Positions 18,172 to 26,563 of a stretch of 41,701 bases of DNA are shown here, piece after piece. The notes below the pieces were generated by a model, which made no database searches, had not been told where the DNA came from, and was given only the letters and a program-made list of their open reading frames with translations. The DNA is from Acidobacteriota bacterium. Lineage in GTDB: Bacteria; Acidobacteriota; Terriglobia; Terriglobales; SCQP01. The stretch spans positions 1 through 41,701 of the forward strand of contig JAJYIU010000030.1 in NCBI GenBank assembly GCA_021789895.1. The letters run 5' to 3'. Numbering within the stretch: the stretch's first letter is position 1; every line of letters starts with the position of its first letter. The translations under genes and the position numbers were made by a program.

Positions 18172-18475
18172 TCCGCCCCCGCCCCATCGCTGTCCAAACC
18201 AGCTAAGTAACTGATAAGAAGCTGTTTGCTTCACGATTCGGCCACTCCGTCCGCCGCCTCGCCTCATCATCGGACGCAAATTCATCCCCGCGCCCGCCGC
18301 CTGGCCGCGCCCGGCCTTTCCCCTCCGCGCTCTTATCACATGTGATTACCTCGGCGGCGCGAAACCGATTAGTAGTGCACTTTCTGCGCAACATCACCGT
18401 TTCCAGCCCCGCACACCGGTTCAGGACGGGATAGAATGATGAGTACACGCGGCAACCGGCCATTAAATTAATTGC
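18172..18475. promoter_or_regulatory. 304-nt spacer upstream of ccmF with a perfect 12-bp palindrome
   Basis: No gene is supported here. The main signal is ATCACATGTGAT at 18335-18346, a perfect palindrome in a locally AT-rich patch about 130 nt before ccmF, suitable as a dimeric regulator site. TAGAAT at 18432-18437 is a possible -10 without a good -35. A short GAAGC-N5-GCTTC hairpin follows the permease stop but has no U-run. Confidence 0.4.
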
Positions 18476-20479
18476 ATGCAAGTCTTGGGAACCTATGCCC
18501 TGCTGCTGGCCCTGATCACCGCCGGCTACGGACTCCTGGCCGGCCTGCTCGGCCTCTATATGCAACGCGAGCGGCTGACCGCCAGCGCGCTCCGCGCCGA
18601 TTTGGCCGTCTTTCCGCTGCTGACCGCCGCCGTGATCAGCATCTGGGGCCTGATCCTGCGCAACGATTTCGCCGTGGCCTTCGTGGCGGCGCACAGCAAC
18701 CGCGCTTTGCCCTTCTATTACAAGCTCTCCGTGCTCTGGGCCGGGCAAAGCGGCTCGCTCTTGTTCTGGAGCTGGGTGCTGGCTGGCTACGCTTTTATCG
18801 TCAATCTGACCAGCCGCAAGCGCCACCCCCATCTGCGCCCGCTGGCCGCCACCATCCTCGCCGGCGTCGAAGTCTTTTTCCTGCTGCTGAACAACCTCGT
18901 CACCCACCCCTTTGCCACCATCCCGGTCGCCGTTCCGGCCGACGGCAACGGACTCAACCCGCTGCTGCAATATCCGGAAATGGTCATCCATCCGCCGATG
19001 CTGTATCTCGGCTATATCGGCTTTTCCGTGCCCTTCGCCTTTGCCCTGGCGGCGCTGTTGAAACGCTATCCCGGCGACCGCTGGATCCATGTCACCCGCC
19101 GCTGGACTATGATCGCCTGGGGCTTTCTCTCCATCGGCATTGTCCTGGGCGGTTTGTGGGCCTATACGGTGCTCGGCTGGGGCGGTTATTGGGCCTGGGA
19201 CCCGGTTGAAAACGCCTCGTTTCTGCCTTGGCTGATGGGCACCGCCTTCCTGCATTCGGTAATGATGCAGGAAAAACGCGGCATGATGAAGGTCTGGAAC
19301 ATCTGGCTGGTGTTCGCTACCTTCCTGCTCTCCATCTTCGGCGATTTCCTGACTCGCTCCGGCGTGGTCGCCTCGGTGCACGCCTTCGCCCAGTCCTCGA
19401 TCGGCGCCTGGTTCATCGTCTTCATGCTGATCGTGCTGGCGCTCTGCCTCTACGCCTATCTCCGTAACCGCGATTTCCTGCGCAGCGAAAACCGCCTGGA
19501 AAGCTCGCTCTCGCGCGAGAGCGGCTTCATGTTCAACAATTTCGTCTTCCTGGTGCTGGTCTTCGCCATCCTCTGGGGCACCTTGTTCCCGGTGCTCTCG
19601 GAATGGATTCAGGGCCAGAAGATCACCGTCGGGCGGGCGTTCTTCGACCGCATCAATACCCCGATCTTCCTCTTCCTGCTGCTGCTCACCGGCGTCGGCC
19701 CGCTGCTGGCATGGCGCCGCACTTCCGCCGCCGGGCTCAAGCGCAACTTCCTGCTCCCCGGGCTGGCCTCGCTGCTGCTGCTGACGGGGCTCTGGCTGGG
19801 CGGACTGCGCGACGCCTATTCCGATATCGCCTTGGCGCTGGGTTTGTTCGTCGCCTGGCTGATCGCCAGCGAATTTTATCGCGGCGCGCGCGTGGTCGCG
19901 CGGCATGAAGGCGTCAATGTCGTGGCGGCCCTGCCCCGCTTGATCAGCCGCAATACCCGCCGCTATGGCGGCTATATCGTCCATCTGGGCATCGTCCTGT
20001 TGTTCATCGGCATTGCCGGCGCCGGCTTCAATCGCGATCTTTCCATGGCCATGCCTTACCACGCGCGCATGTCCATCGGCCCTTACACCCTGATTTCCGA
20101 GTCCTATACCCAAAATGACAATGCCAACTACAGCTCCGAAGCCATGATCGTGCAGGTGGAGCGCGGCGGCCGCCCGCTCATGACCCTCTATCCGGCCCGC
20201 CGCTTTTACAAGGCTTCCAACCAGGCGCAGTCCATCGTCGCCATCCACGTCACCCCGCTGGCCGATCTTTACCTGGTCTATGCCGGGCACGATCCCGCCA
20301 CCGGCCAGCCTATCCTGCACGCTTATTACAACCCGCTGACGGTCTGGATCTGGATCGGCGCCATCATCCTGGTGCTGGGCACGCTGGTAGCGTTGCTGCC
20401 CAATCGCCGTCCGCCCGCCCGCGCCCCGGCCTCCTCCTCCGCCCGCGCCGTGGCTCAGCCGGAGAGCGTGCAGGTATGA
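18476..20479 (+). CDS. ccmF: Cytochrome c maturation haem lyase CcmF
   Basis: The 667-residue polytopic protein (about 15 membrane segments) belongs to the CcmF/CcsA haem-handling family. It carries the tryptophan-rich periplasmic WWD motif (LGWGGYWAWDPVENASFLPWL region, about 237-257), conserved His residues in loops (VIHPPMLYLGY, HSVMM, SVHAFA) and a long periplasmic loop near the C-terminus followed by a final helix. CcmF attaches haem to CxxCH sites of apocytochromes. Its stop overlaps the ccmH start by ATGA. The spacer upstream holds a 12-bp palindrome. Genes for CcmA-E are not in the window. Confidence 0.96.
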   Translation: MQVLGTYALLLALITAGYGLLAGLLGLYMQRERLTASALRADLAVFPLLTAAVISIWGLILRNDFAVAFVAAHSNRALPFYYKLSVLWAGQSGSLLFWSWVLAGYAFIVNLTSRKRHPHLRPLAATILAGVEVFFLLLNNLVTHPFATIPVAVPADGNGLNPLLQYPEMVIHPPMLYLGYIGFSVPFAFALAALLKRYPGDRWIHVTRRWTMIAWGFLSIGIVLGGLWAYTVLGWGGYWAWDPVENASFLPWLMGTAFLHSVMMQEKRGMMKVWNIWLVFATFLLSIFGDFLTRSGVVASVHAFAQSSIGAWFIVFMLIVLALCLYAYLRNRDFLRSENRLESSLSRESGFMFNNFVFLVLVFAILWGTLFPVLSEWIQGQKITVGRAFFDRINTPIFLFLLLLTGVGPLLAWRRTSAAGLKRNFLLPGLASLLLLTGLWLGGLRDAYSDIALALGLFVAWLIASEFYRGARVVARHEGVNVVAALPRLISRNTRRYGGYIVHLGIVLLFIGIAGAGFNRDLSMAMPYHARMSIGPYTLISESYTQNDNANYSSEAMIVQVERGGRPLMTLYPARRFYKASNQAQSIVAIHVTPLADLYLVYAGHDPATGQPILHAYYNPLTVWIWIGAIILVLGTLVALLPNRRPPARAPASSSARAVAQPESVQV

Positions 20480-21006
20480 AGCCGTTCCTAAAAAATCAGG
20501 CCGCCGCCCGGCGGAAACTCCGCCTGCCCGCCGCATCGCTCGCGCTGCTGCTGCTGCTGCTGCTGTTCGCTTCCGCCGCCATGCGCGGTGGCGCTTCGCC
20601 CGTACCCGATCGCTACACCCGCCTCGGCCAGCAGCTTATCTGCGTGTGCGGCTGCCGCCAGGGCCTGCTGGTCTGCAACGACATACACTGCTCCTACCGC
20701 CATAAAATGCGGCAGGAGCTGCGCCGGCGCATCGCCCTGGGCGGCTCCGATACCGCCATCATCCAGGCCTTCGTGCAGGAATACGGCACCGCGGTGCTGG
20801 CCGTTCCCGCGCATCATGGCTTCGACCGGCTCGCCTGGATCCTGCCCTGGCTGGCCGCCGGCGCCGGCGTCCTGCTGCTGCTGCTGACCATCCATTTCTG
20901 GTCGCGCCGCCGGCTGCCCGCCCCCGCCGCTCCTTCCTCCGCGGCGCTCGACCAGGTGCGGCGCGAGTTGGCTGAAAGTGGCCTGCCGGAGGATGAGCCG
21001 CGATGA
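20476..21006 (+). CDS. ccmH: Cytochrome c maturation protein CcmH, Cys-rich variant
   Basis: The 176-residue protein has an N-terminal signal anchor (about 17-37) and a CcmH helical domain with its redox motif. A second membrane helix (about 118-138) and a cytoplasmic tail follow. In place of the usual LRCxxC it has CVCGC followed by VCNDIHC, five cysteines within about 17 residues. CcmH keeps apocytochrome Cys residues reduced for haem ligation. It is coupled by ATGA overlaps to both ccmF and the next gene. Confidence 0.93.
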   Translation: MKPFLKNQAAARRKLRLPAASLALLLLLLLFASAAMRGGASPVPDRYTRLGQQLICVCGCRQGLLVCNDIHCSYRHKMRQELRRRIALGGSDTAIIQAFVQEYGTAVLAVPAHHGFDRLAWILPWLAAGAGVLLLLLTIHFWSRRRLPAPAAPSSAALDQVRRELAESGLPEDEPR

Positions 21007-21314
21007 ATCTTGCTGCCCTTGCCGCCCTCGTTCTGACCGCCGCGGTCGGCTACTTCATCCTCAACGCTCCGCCCGAGCCGCTGGGCGACAGCCCGGAAGA
21101 AGCGAAAAAGCAGGCCCTGCTGGAACGCAAGCAGGCCGCCTACGAAAATCTCCGCGACCTGCATTTCGAGCATCTCGCCGGCAAGCTCACCGAGGCCGAC
21201 TACCAGGCCAGCCGCCGCCTGCTGGAAGGCGAAGCTGCGGCCGCGGTAACCGAAATTTCCCGCCTCGCGCCGCCCTCGCGCCGGCCCGACCCCGGCAAGG
21301 GTAAGCATAAATGA
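21003..21314 (+). CDS. Small CcmI-like protein
   Basis: The 103-residue protein has one N-terminal membrane helix (about 3-20) and a charged helical segment with EAKKQALLERKQAAYENLRDLHFEH and LTEADYQASRRLLEGE. It then ends in a Pro/Lys-rich tail. This resembles the N-terminal part of CcmI, which chaperones apocytochromes with CcmF/CcmH, but the TPR domain is absent. Both ends overlap neighbours by ATGA (21003-21006 and 21311-21314), supporting membership in the ccm operon. Confidence 0.8.
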   Translation: MNLAALAALVLTAAVGYFILNAPPEPLGDSPEEAKKQALLERKQAAYENLRDLHFEHLAGKLTEADYQASRRLLEGEAAAAVTEISRLAPPSRRPDPGKGKHK

Positions 21315-22657
21315 AGCTTTCGCCGCGATCCCGCCGCTGGAACTGGCGCGCCGCCCTCGTTGCCGCCCTGTGCGCGGCGGCCGGAGCGCATGCGCAATCA
21401 ACTCCGCCGGCCATGGGTCAAGCCGCGCCCGCCGCGCCGTTGGCGGGCATCGTCACCGACGCCACCTCGGGAAAACCCGCCGCCGGCGTGCAGGTCGAGA
21501 TTCTGGTGCCTGGCCAGCAGGGTATGCAGAGCGTCGGCGCCGCCCGCACCGGCGCGCATGGCCATTTTCAAATCTCGCCGCCCGCCGCCGGCGTCTTCCT
21601 GCTGGCGGCGCAGTATCGCGGCGTCGAATATTACCAGCCCGTTCATCCCGGTGCGCAGCAGCTGCGGCTTGAAGTTTTTCAGACCACTTCGGATACTCGT
21701 CAGCTCCGCGTGCATGAGCTGGCGACCGTGCTGCAGCCGGAAAAAGGCCAGTTGGCGGTGGTGGACGAATACATGGTGAACAACCGGCTTTCGCCGCCGC
21801 GCACCTGGTATCGCCCGGGAGGCATCTTCCGCTTTCTCATTCCGCGCGGTATCAAGGCCGACGGCGCGCAGGTGATCGGCCCCGACGGCATGACCGTGCC
21901 GCGTGACATCCTGCCCACCCGCCAACCCGGCATCTACACCCTCAAATACCCGCTCCGCCCCGGTCAAACCCGCGTGCAGGTTTCCTATCGCCTGCCCTAC
22001 ACCCCGCCCAAAGCCGCCCTCGATCTGGGCGCCCTCTATCCGGTCAACCAACTGCAGGTGTACGTGCCTTCGCCGATGCAGTTTGTCAGTCCTCGGTTTA
22101 GCCTCTTGGGCAGCCAGGATGGCTATCAGGTTTACGGGCTGGCGCATCCGCCCGCCCGCCTGCGTGTGCAAGTCGCCGGCGACGCGCCCTTGCCGCAGGC
22201 CATGCAGTCCATCGCCTCGGCCTCCGCCTCGCCCTCCGGCGCCGGCACTGCCGCCGGCGCCGCGGATGCTTCCAGCCCCGCAGCCGTCATCCCCAGCCCG
22301 AATTTCGTCGAAAAAAATTTCTTGACGCTGCTGGCCGGCCTGGCGCTGCTGGCCGCGGCCATGCTCTTTTATAAACTGCGCCAGCCGGAGCCTCTGCCCG
22401 CCGCCGCTCGCGCCTCGGCCGCGCCGCCCGCCGCACTCCCCGATCGGACTGCTCCCGTCTCACCCGCCGGCGATGGCGCCTCGCCCGCCGCCGAATCTGC
22501 GGATGATATGCAGCTCTTGAAAAACGACCTTTTCCTGCTCGAAGCTCGCCGCCATACCCATAACATTTCGAATGCCGACTACGAGCACGAGCGCCGGCAG
22601 CTTGAAGAGCGCATGCGCCGGCTGCTGAATCAGGCCTCCCCTGATCCCCGCGGCTGA
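21311..22657 (+). CDS. Exported carboxypeptidase-regulatory-like protein with a C-terminal CcmI-like tail
   Basis: The 448-residue protein has a signal peptide (about 1-30) and a carboxypeptidase-regulatory/Cna-B-like beta domain (about 42-120: LAGIVTDATSGKPAAGVQVEI). A second beta domain follows (about 150-290), then an Ala/Ser/Pro linker and a membrane helix (about 338-354). The cytoplasmic tail contains LFLLEARRHTHNISNADYEHERRQLEERM. That tail echoes the neighbouring small protein (helix, then DYxxxRRxLE). It is the last gene of the ATGA-coupled ccm operon. A role in envelope assembly or cytochrome maturation is inferred from context only. Confidence 0.82.
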   Translation: MKLSPRSRRWNWRAALVAALCAAAGAHAQSTPPAMGQAAPAAPLAGIVTDATSGKPAAGVQVEILVPGQQGMQSVGAARTGAHGHFQISPPAAGVFLLAAQYRGVEYYQPVHPGAQQLRLEVFQTTSDTRQLRVHELATVLQPEKGQLAVVDEYMVNNRLSPPRTWYRPGGIFRFLIPRGIKADGAQVIGPDGMTVPRDILPTRQPGIYTLKYPLRPGQTRVQVSYRLPYTPPKAALDLGALYPVNQLQVYVPSPMQFVSPRFSLLGSQDGYQVYGLAHPPARLRVQVAGDAPLPQAMQSIASASASPSGAGTAAGAADASSPAAVIPSPNFVEKNFLTLLAGLALLAAAMLFYKLRQPEPLPAAARASAAPPAALPDRTAPVSPAGDGASPAAESADDMQLLKNDLFLLEARRHTHNISNADYEHERRQLEERMRRLLNQASPDPRG

Positions 22658-22669
22658 TATTCCAGCCCT

Positions 22670-22834
22670 TTATTTCTTCTCTTTGGAGTTGCCGATGTGC
22701 GCCGGCCCGGGCGGCGGATCGCTGGCTGGAAACGATTCTTCCACTACTTCGTCGTATTCTTCTCCGGTCTTCGTCTCCGGCGGCGTCGTTTTCGGTGATG
22801 GTGAAGTTGGCTTTTGCGGGTCCTGGCTGGGCAT
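22670..22834 (-). CDS. Small SFPASDPP-motif protein
   Basis: This 54-residue protein is short and was found by reading the spacer after the ccm operon on the minus strand. It begins at ATG 22834 and ends TAA 22670-22672. The N-terminal half is Pro/Thr/Lys-rich and disordered; the C-terminal half has the motif YDEVVEESFPASDPPPG, which I recognise as a recurrent signature of small uncharacterised bacterial proteins. AAGG abuts the ATG. It is convergent with the ccm operon (12 nt) and divergent from the fusion gene at 22983 (148 nt). Function is unknown. Confidence 0.78.
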   Translation of the reverse strand: MPSQDPQKPTSPSPKTTPPETKTGEEYDEVVEESFPASDPPPGPAHIGNSKEKK

Positions 22835-22982
22835 CCTTGATTAGATGTTCGCCGGCCGGCCAGCGTTCACCGCCTCCTCGGCCCTGTGGACGCCGGATTG
22901 CCAAGCTTCATGCCGCTGGTTCGGATTCCCGGCGTCGCCCGGAACAGTTGCGGTGCACGCCGTAAACGGAGAGACTGAAGGC

Positions 22983-24008
22983 ATGCTGTTGGTGCTGAGC
23001 TGGCAGGCGGGCATTCCCGGCGAGCGGCTGGCGGAAGAATTGGCGGCGGAGCTGAACTGCTCGCTCTTGAATGCCGCCCGGCTGGAAGCTGCACTGAACC
23101 AGCATCGCGCCTCGCTCCCGTCTGCCCTCGCCGCGCCCTCGTCCCGGCACAATGGAGCCGAAGCGCCCGCGCCCGCGCCGCGGCTCGAATCTCAACGCCG
23201 CCGCCTCGAAATGCGTGAATCCATGCTGGCCGCGGCGATGGCCGCGCCGCTGATAATCGCCAACCTGGGCGGCGAATACGTCTTCAGCGCCGAAGACGCG
23301 CTGCGCGTCCGCCTGGTCGCATCCCGGCGCCGCCGCCTCGCCTGGCTGGCCGAAACTCGCGGCCTGGATCCCGCCGCGGCCGCGCCGGCGCTGGCTGCCG
23401 AAGCCGCCGCCACTCCGGGCTTGCAGCGCGGCGGCGAGCCCCGCCCCGACCGCTATGACCTGTTGCTGAACTGCGCCAGCTTCGGGCTGGCCGGCTGCCG
23501 CCGGCGCTTGCGCGAGGCCGCCGCCCTGCTCCCCCCCGGCCCTCTGCCCGCCGCCCGCGGCGAACGCCTGCGGCTGCATTTCCGCCTGCGCTTTGCCGAA
23601 ACTGCCGCCCCGGCCGCCGTCCCCGCTCCCGCCATCCCCCTGGGCGCTCCCGCTGCCCCCGCCCCGCTCCACTTTGCCCATCCTTCCGAGCGCATCTTCG
23701 CCCAGGTGCTCGATTTCTATCGCATACAGTGGCAATACGAGCCCCGCTGCTTTCCGCTCGAGCAGGATGCGGAAGGCCGCGTGACCGAAGCCTTTACCCC
23801 CGATTTTTATCTGCCCGACCAGAATCTCTATATCGAGCTGACCACCATGAAACAGTCGCTGGTCACGCGTAAGAATCGCAAGATCCGCCGCCTCGGCGAG
23901 CTCTATCCCGACGTCAAAATCCGCATGGTCTATCAGAAAGATTTCGAGGATTTAATCTTTCGCCTGGGCTTGGAAAGCGAAGCCGGCGGCGGCACGGCCT
24001 CGTTTTAA
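22983..24008 (+). CDS. Fusion of a degenerate cytidylate-kinase-like domain with a PD-(D/E)XK-like nuclease domain
   Basis: The protein has 341 residues. Residues 1-180 follow the pattern of cytidylate-kinase-like family proteins: an opening strand, an ERLAEELAAELNC helix, a mid strand (LIIANLGGEYVF), RVRLVASRRRRLAWLAETRGLDP, and DRYDLLLNCASFGL. The phosphate-binding loop lacks the Gly-x-Gly-Lys-Ser core (SWQAGIPGERL). After a Pro/Ala linker, residues 232-330 resemble a restriction-endonuclease-like fold with Glu253, Asp274 (TPDFYLPD) and Glu285/Lys290 (YIELTTMK), then a basic helix (VTRKNRKIRRL). From memory, a similar domain is found beside or fused to hypoxanthine phosphoribosyltransferase in other bacteria. 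ATG 22983 was chosen because homology begins there; GAAGG lies just upstream. Biological role is unknown. Confidence 0.75.
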   Translation: MLLVLSWQAGIPGERLAEELAAELNCSLLNAARLEAALNQHRASLPSALAAPSSRHNGAEAPAPAPRLESQRRRLEMRESMLAAAMAAPLIIANLGGEYVFSAEDALRVRLVASRRRRLAWLAETRGLDPAAAAPALAAEAAATPGLQRGGEPRPDRYDLLLNCASFGLAGCRRRLREAAALLPPGPLPAARGERLRLHFRLRFAETAAPAAVPAPAIPLGAPAAPAPLHFAHPSERIFAQVLDFYRIQWQYEPRCFPLEQDAEGRVTEAFTPDFYLPDQNLYIELTTMKQSLVTRKNRKIRRLGELYPDVKIRMVYQKDFEDLIFRLGLESEAGGGTASF

Positions 24009-24127
24009 ATTAGTCGCTGGCGCTATCGCCGGCTCCGGCCGAAACCGGTCACCTTGCGCAATGCTTGGATCTGCGTTTTCCCGATGCTGCGCCGCCTCCG
24101 CCTTGACCGGCCGGATCCCATGACGGC

Positions 24128-26479
24128 TTAGCGATGTAGCAGCACCACCGCCACGGCTTGCTTGCCGAGCTGCACGCTGAATTCGCTCGCGGCGCCGCGC
24201 GCGGCCAGCGCCGGGCTGGGACCGCCCAGCAAATTTTCCGCTCCGGCCCAATGTTGCGGCAGGCGGATTTGGAATTGCCCCGGATTCCCGTGATTGATGG
24301 CGATGAACAATAATCCGTCTTTTGCGTTTTCCCCGGCCGGCATGGCGCGCGCCGGCACGTTCAGCAGCCGGGCCTCGACCGCCGCCGCGCCCCCGCCGTG
24401 AACCGCCAGCGGCGGCGCGACTCCCGCCCAGCGCGCCAGCGCGCGAATCAGCTTGCCCGCCCCGGCGCTGTGCAGGGTTTGGTTGGCCAGGCCGAGAAAG
24501 GTGCCGATATAAATCGTCCGCCCGCGCCCGTAGTGCGATTCAACCACTGCCGGACGCCCGTCGGCAAAGCGCGCCAGTACCTGGCCGCGCTCGACCTTCA
24601 GCGCCTCTTCAAACTGCGCGGTCGGAACCTGCAGCCCGGCCATCCCGTTGGGCGCGCTGGGCGGAAAACGGAAGCTGGTCTTCGCCCCCGGCCACAGCGA
24701 TGCCTCTTCCACCCCGAACACTCGGTCCAGCCCGCCGCCGGGAATGCGCGGATACGCAAACCCGCGCGCGTCGTTCCAGGCGGTGCGCGCTTCGCCAATC
24801 AGCGTGCCGCCGTGTGCGACGTAGCGGGCCAGCGCGCGCGCCACCGGACGCGCCAGCGTAATGTCGTACGGCAGGTAGATGGCCTTATAGCGCCCCGCCC
24901 GCCGCGCTACGTCGTCGGCGTGCAAAAACGTGACCGGCAGATTTTCGCGGTACAGGGCGCGATAGACGCCCATCAGGGAATTGCGCACCGCCGCGCCGGG
25001 GCTGACGGTATCGCCGCCGCTGAGATAGCTGAGCGGATTGTAGAGCAGCGCCAGTTGCGCCCGCGCCGGCTGGGCCTCATGGAACAGCCGGCTGTGCGCG
25101 TTCACCACCGCCGCCAGCCGCCCGGCGGCGTGCGCGCGCCGCGTCAGCGTGCCGTCGAGATGGATCATGCCGTAGCCGTCCGATTCGTAGCCGGCGTTCA
25201 TCGGATACCAGGCGTAGTAGGCGATGGATTTGGCCCCGTGCGCAATCGCCGTCCAGCCCCATTCCGTCAGCTCGGCGCCGGTCACCGGATCGTTGACTCG
25301 CAGCCCGGTGGCGCCCTGCCCGGCCTGCATCTCGCCCACAAAAAATCCCCGCCCCAGGCTGGCGGCGTACGAGCCGTCAAACCCGAACGCGCGCTCGACC
25401 GGCGGCCAGCCGTGCAACTGCGCCTCGGCGTGCATCGGATAAATGCTGGCCCCGTAGTAATCCACCCGCCGGAACATCTGCCAGTCGTCCGGGTTGCCGT
25501 AGCCGTCCAGCGGCGTGTTCAGCACTCCGGGGATATCCGAGTGGCTGCTGGTAATGTAGTTGCGGCTGACCGCCATCACCGCCCCTGCCTTCGCCCCCAG
25601 GTCCGCCGCCAGCTTGTGCAAAATGAACGCCCGCCAGTCCATGAAATCGGCGTAGGAAAGAATCGTCCCGAAGCGCGGCGGCTGCACTTGGCTCCAGCGG
25701 CTGAAGCCGCGGTACCAGGCGCGGTTCAGCGCCGCCAGCGTGCCATATCTGCGCCGCAGCCAGCGCTGAAAACGGGCGATGGTATAGCGGTTGTAGTCGA
25801 ACTGCACATGCGGCAGGTCGTTGAACCAGACCCAGTTCACCAGGTGCGGCTCGCTCCACAGGTCATAGCCGTAGAAGGCCGGGCTGGCGGCCGCCGCCTG
25901 CGCCACGTGACGGTAGAAATCCAGCACCGCGGCGTGCACGCCGGGATTGTCGAAGCTGTAGCCCGGCGACGCCTGCGACTGTATGTGCACGCCGGTCGCG
26001 GTGACGAACTCGGCATGCGGAAATCTTTCCCCCACCCAATCCGGCGCCGAATCGGCATACACCTGCACGATCACCTTCAGCCCCGCCTGCTGCGCCAGCG
26101 CCAGCAACTGTTGCAGGTCGCGCAGGTCGAATACTCCCGGCCGGGGCTCGGCGGTGGACCAATCCACCCAGGTCTTGACCGTGTTGAAGCCCAGCCGCTT
26201 GATCGTCCGCAACTGCGCCAGCCATTCGGCGCGCTCGCGCCGCGGATGCCGCGAAAGCATCGGCGCGCGCGATTTCCCCCCGGCAAACCAGACCGCGATG
26301 GGAAAAAAGTCGCGCTCGCCCCGCGTCAGCCGCGCGAGGCGCGGGGCGCGGCGGCGGGCTGTACGGACGGGCGGGCGCTCGGGGCGCGAGCGGCGGCGGA
26401 CGGCGCGGCTTCCCGCCTGGCCCGCAAACGGCAGCGCGAGCAGCAGCGGCAGCAAAACGGCAATGGATTTCCAGCGCAT
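24128..26479 (-). CDS. Exported GH42-type beta-galactosidase
   Basis: The 783-residue protein has a signal peptide (about 1-23), a basic linker, a GH42-type TIM barrel (about 50-420) with acid/base Glu210 (YDLWSEPH) and nucleophile Glu383 (FFVGEMQAG), a trimerisation/flavodoxin-like domain (about 450-650: LALLYNPLSYLSGGD, YKAIYLPYD, GGTLIGEART) and a C-terminal beta domain. GH42 enzymes hydrolyse terminal beta-galactosides with retention. It lies 84 nt downstream of the TonB receptor on the same strand, but a strong terminator hairpin fills that gap and its U-run abuts ATG 26479, leaving no Shine-Dalgarno. Expression may depend on read-through. Confidence 0.92.
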   Translation of the reverse strand: MRWKSIAVLLPLLLALPFAGQAGSRAVRRRSRPERPPVRTARRRAPRLARLTRGERDFFPIAVWFAGGKSRAPMLSRHPRRERAEWLAQLRTIKRLGFNTVKTWVDWSTAEPRPGVFDLRDLQQLLALAQQAGLKVIVQVYADSAPDWVGERFPHAEFVTATGVHIQSQASPGYSFDNPGVHAAVLDFYRHVAQAAAASPAFYGYDLWSEPHLVNWVWFNDLPHVQFDYNRYTIARFQRWLRRRYGTLAALNRAWYRGFSRWSQVQPPRFGTILSYADFMDWRAFILHKLAADLGAKAGAVMAVSRNYITSSHSDIPGVLNTPLDGYGNPDDWQMFRRVDYYGASIYPMHAEAQLHGWPPVERAFGFDGSYAASLGRGFFVGEMQAGQGATGLRVNDPVTGAELTEWGWTAIAHGAKSIAYYAWYPMNAGYESDGYGMIHLDGTLTRRAHAAGRLAAVVNAHSRLFHEAQPARAQLALLYNPLSYLSGGDTVSPGAAVRNSLMGVYRALYRENLPVTFLHADDVARRAGRYKAIYLPYDITLARPVARALARYVAHGGTLIGEARTAWNDARGFAYPRIPGGGLDRVFGVEEASLWPGAKTSFRFPPSAPNGMAGLQVPTAQFEEALKVERGQVLARFADGRPAVVESHYGRGRTIYIGTFLGLANQTLHSAGAGKLIRALARWAGVAPPLAVHGGGAAAVEARLLNVPARAMPAGENAKDGLLFIAINHGNPGQFQIRLPQHWAGAENLLGGPSPALAARGAASEFSVQLGKQAVAVVLLHR

Positions 26480-26482
26480 GGG

Positions 26483-26526
26483 AAAAAAATTTAGCCGGGG
26501 CGGAGCGTCGCGCTTCCGCCCCGGCT
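26483..26526 (-). terminator. Strong intrinsic terminator between the receptor and GH42 genes
   Basis: A perfect 12-bp GC-rich stem (arms 26515-26526 and 26493-26504) with a 10-nt loop is followed on the minus strand by AAA and seven T (26489-26483). The T-run ends 3 nt before the GH42 initiation codon. Confidence 0.9.
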
Positions 26527-26563
26527 GCCTGCCGCTTACGCGCGGCTTCGAAGTGGTTGCATT

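Noticed and set aside
18203-20536. 777-codon open frame antisense to ccmF
   Set aside because: Its composition (Gln/Gly/Asp/His-rich) is typical of a GC-rich antisense shadow; ccmF on the other strand is unambiguous.
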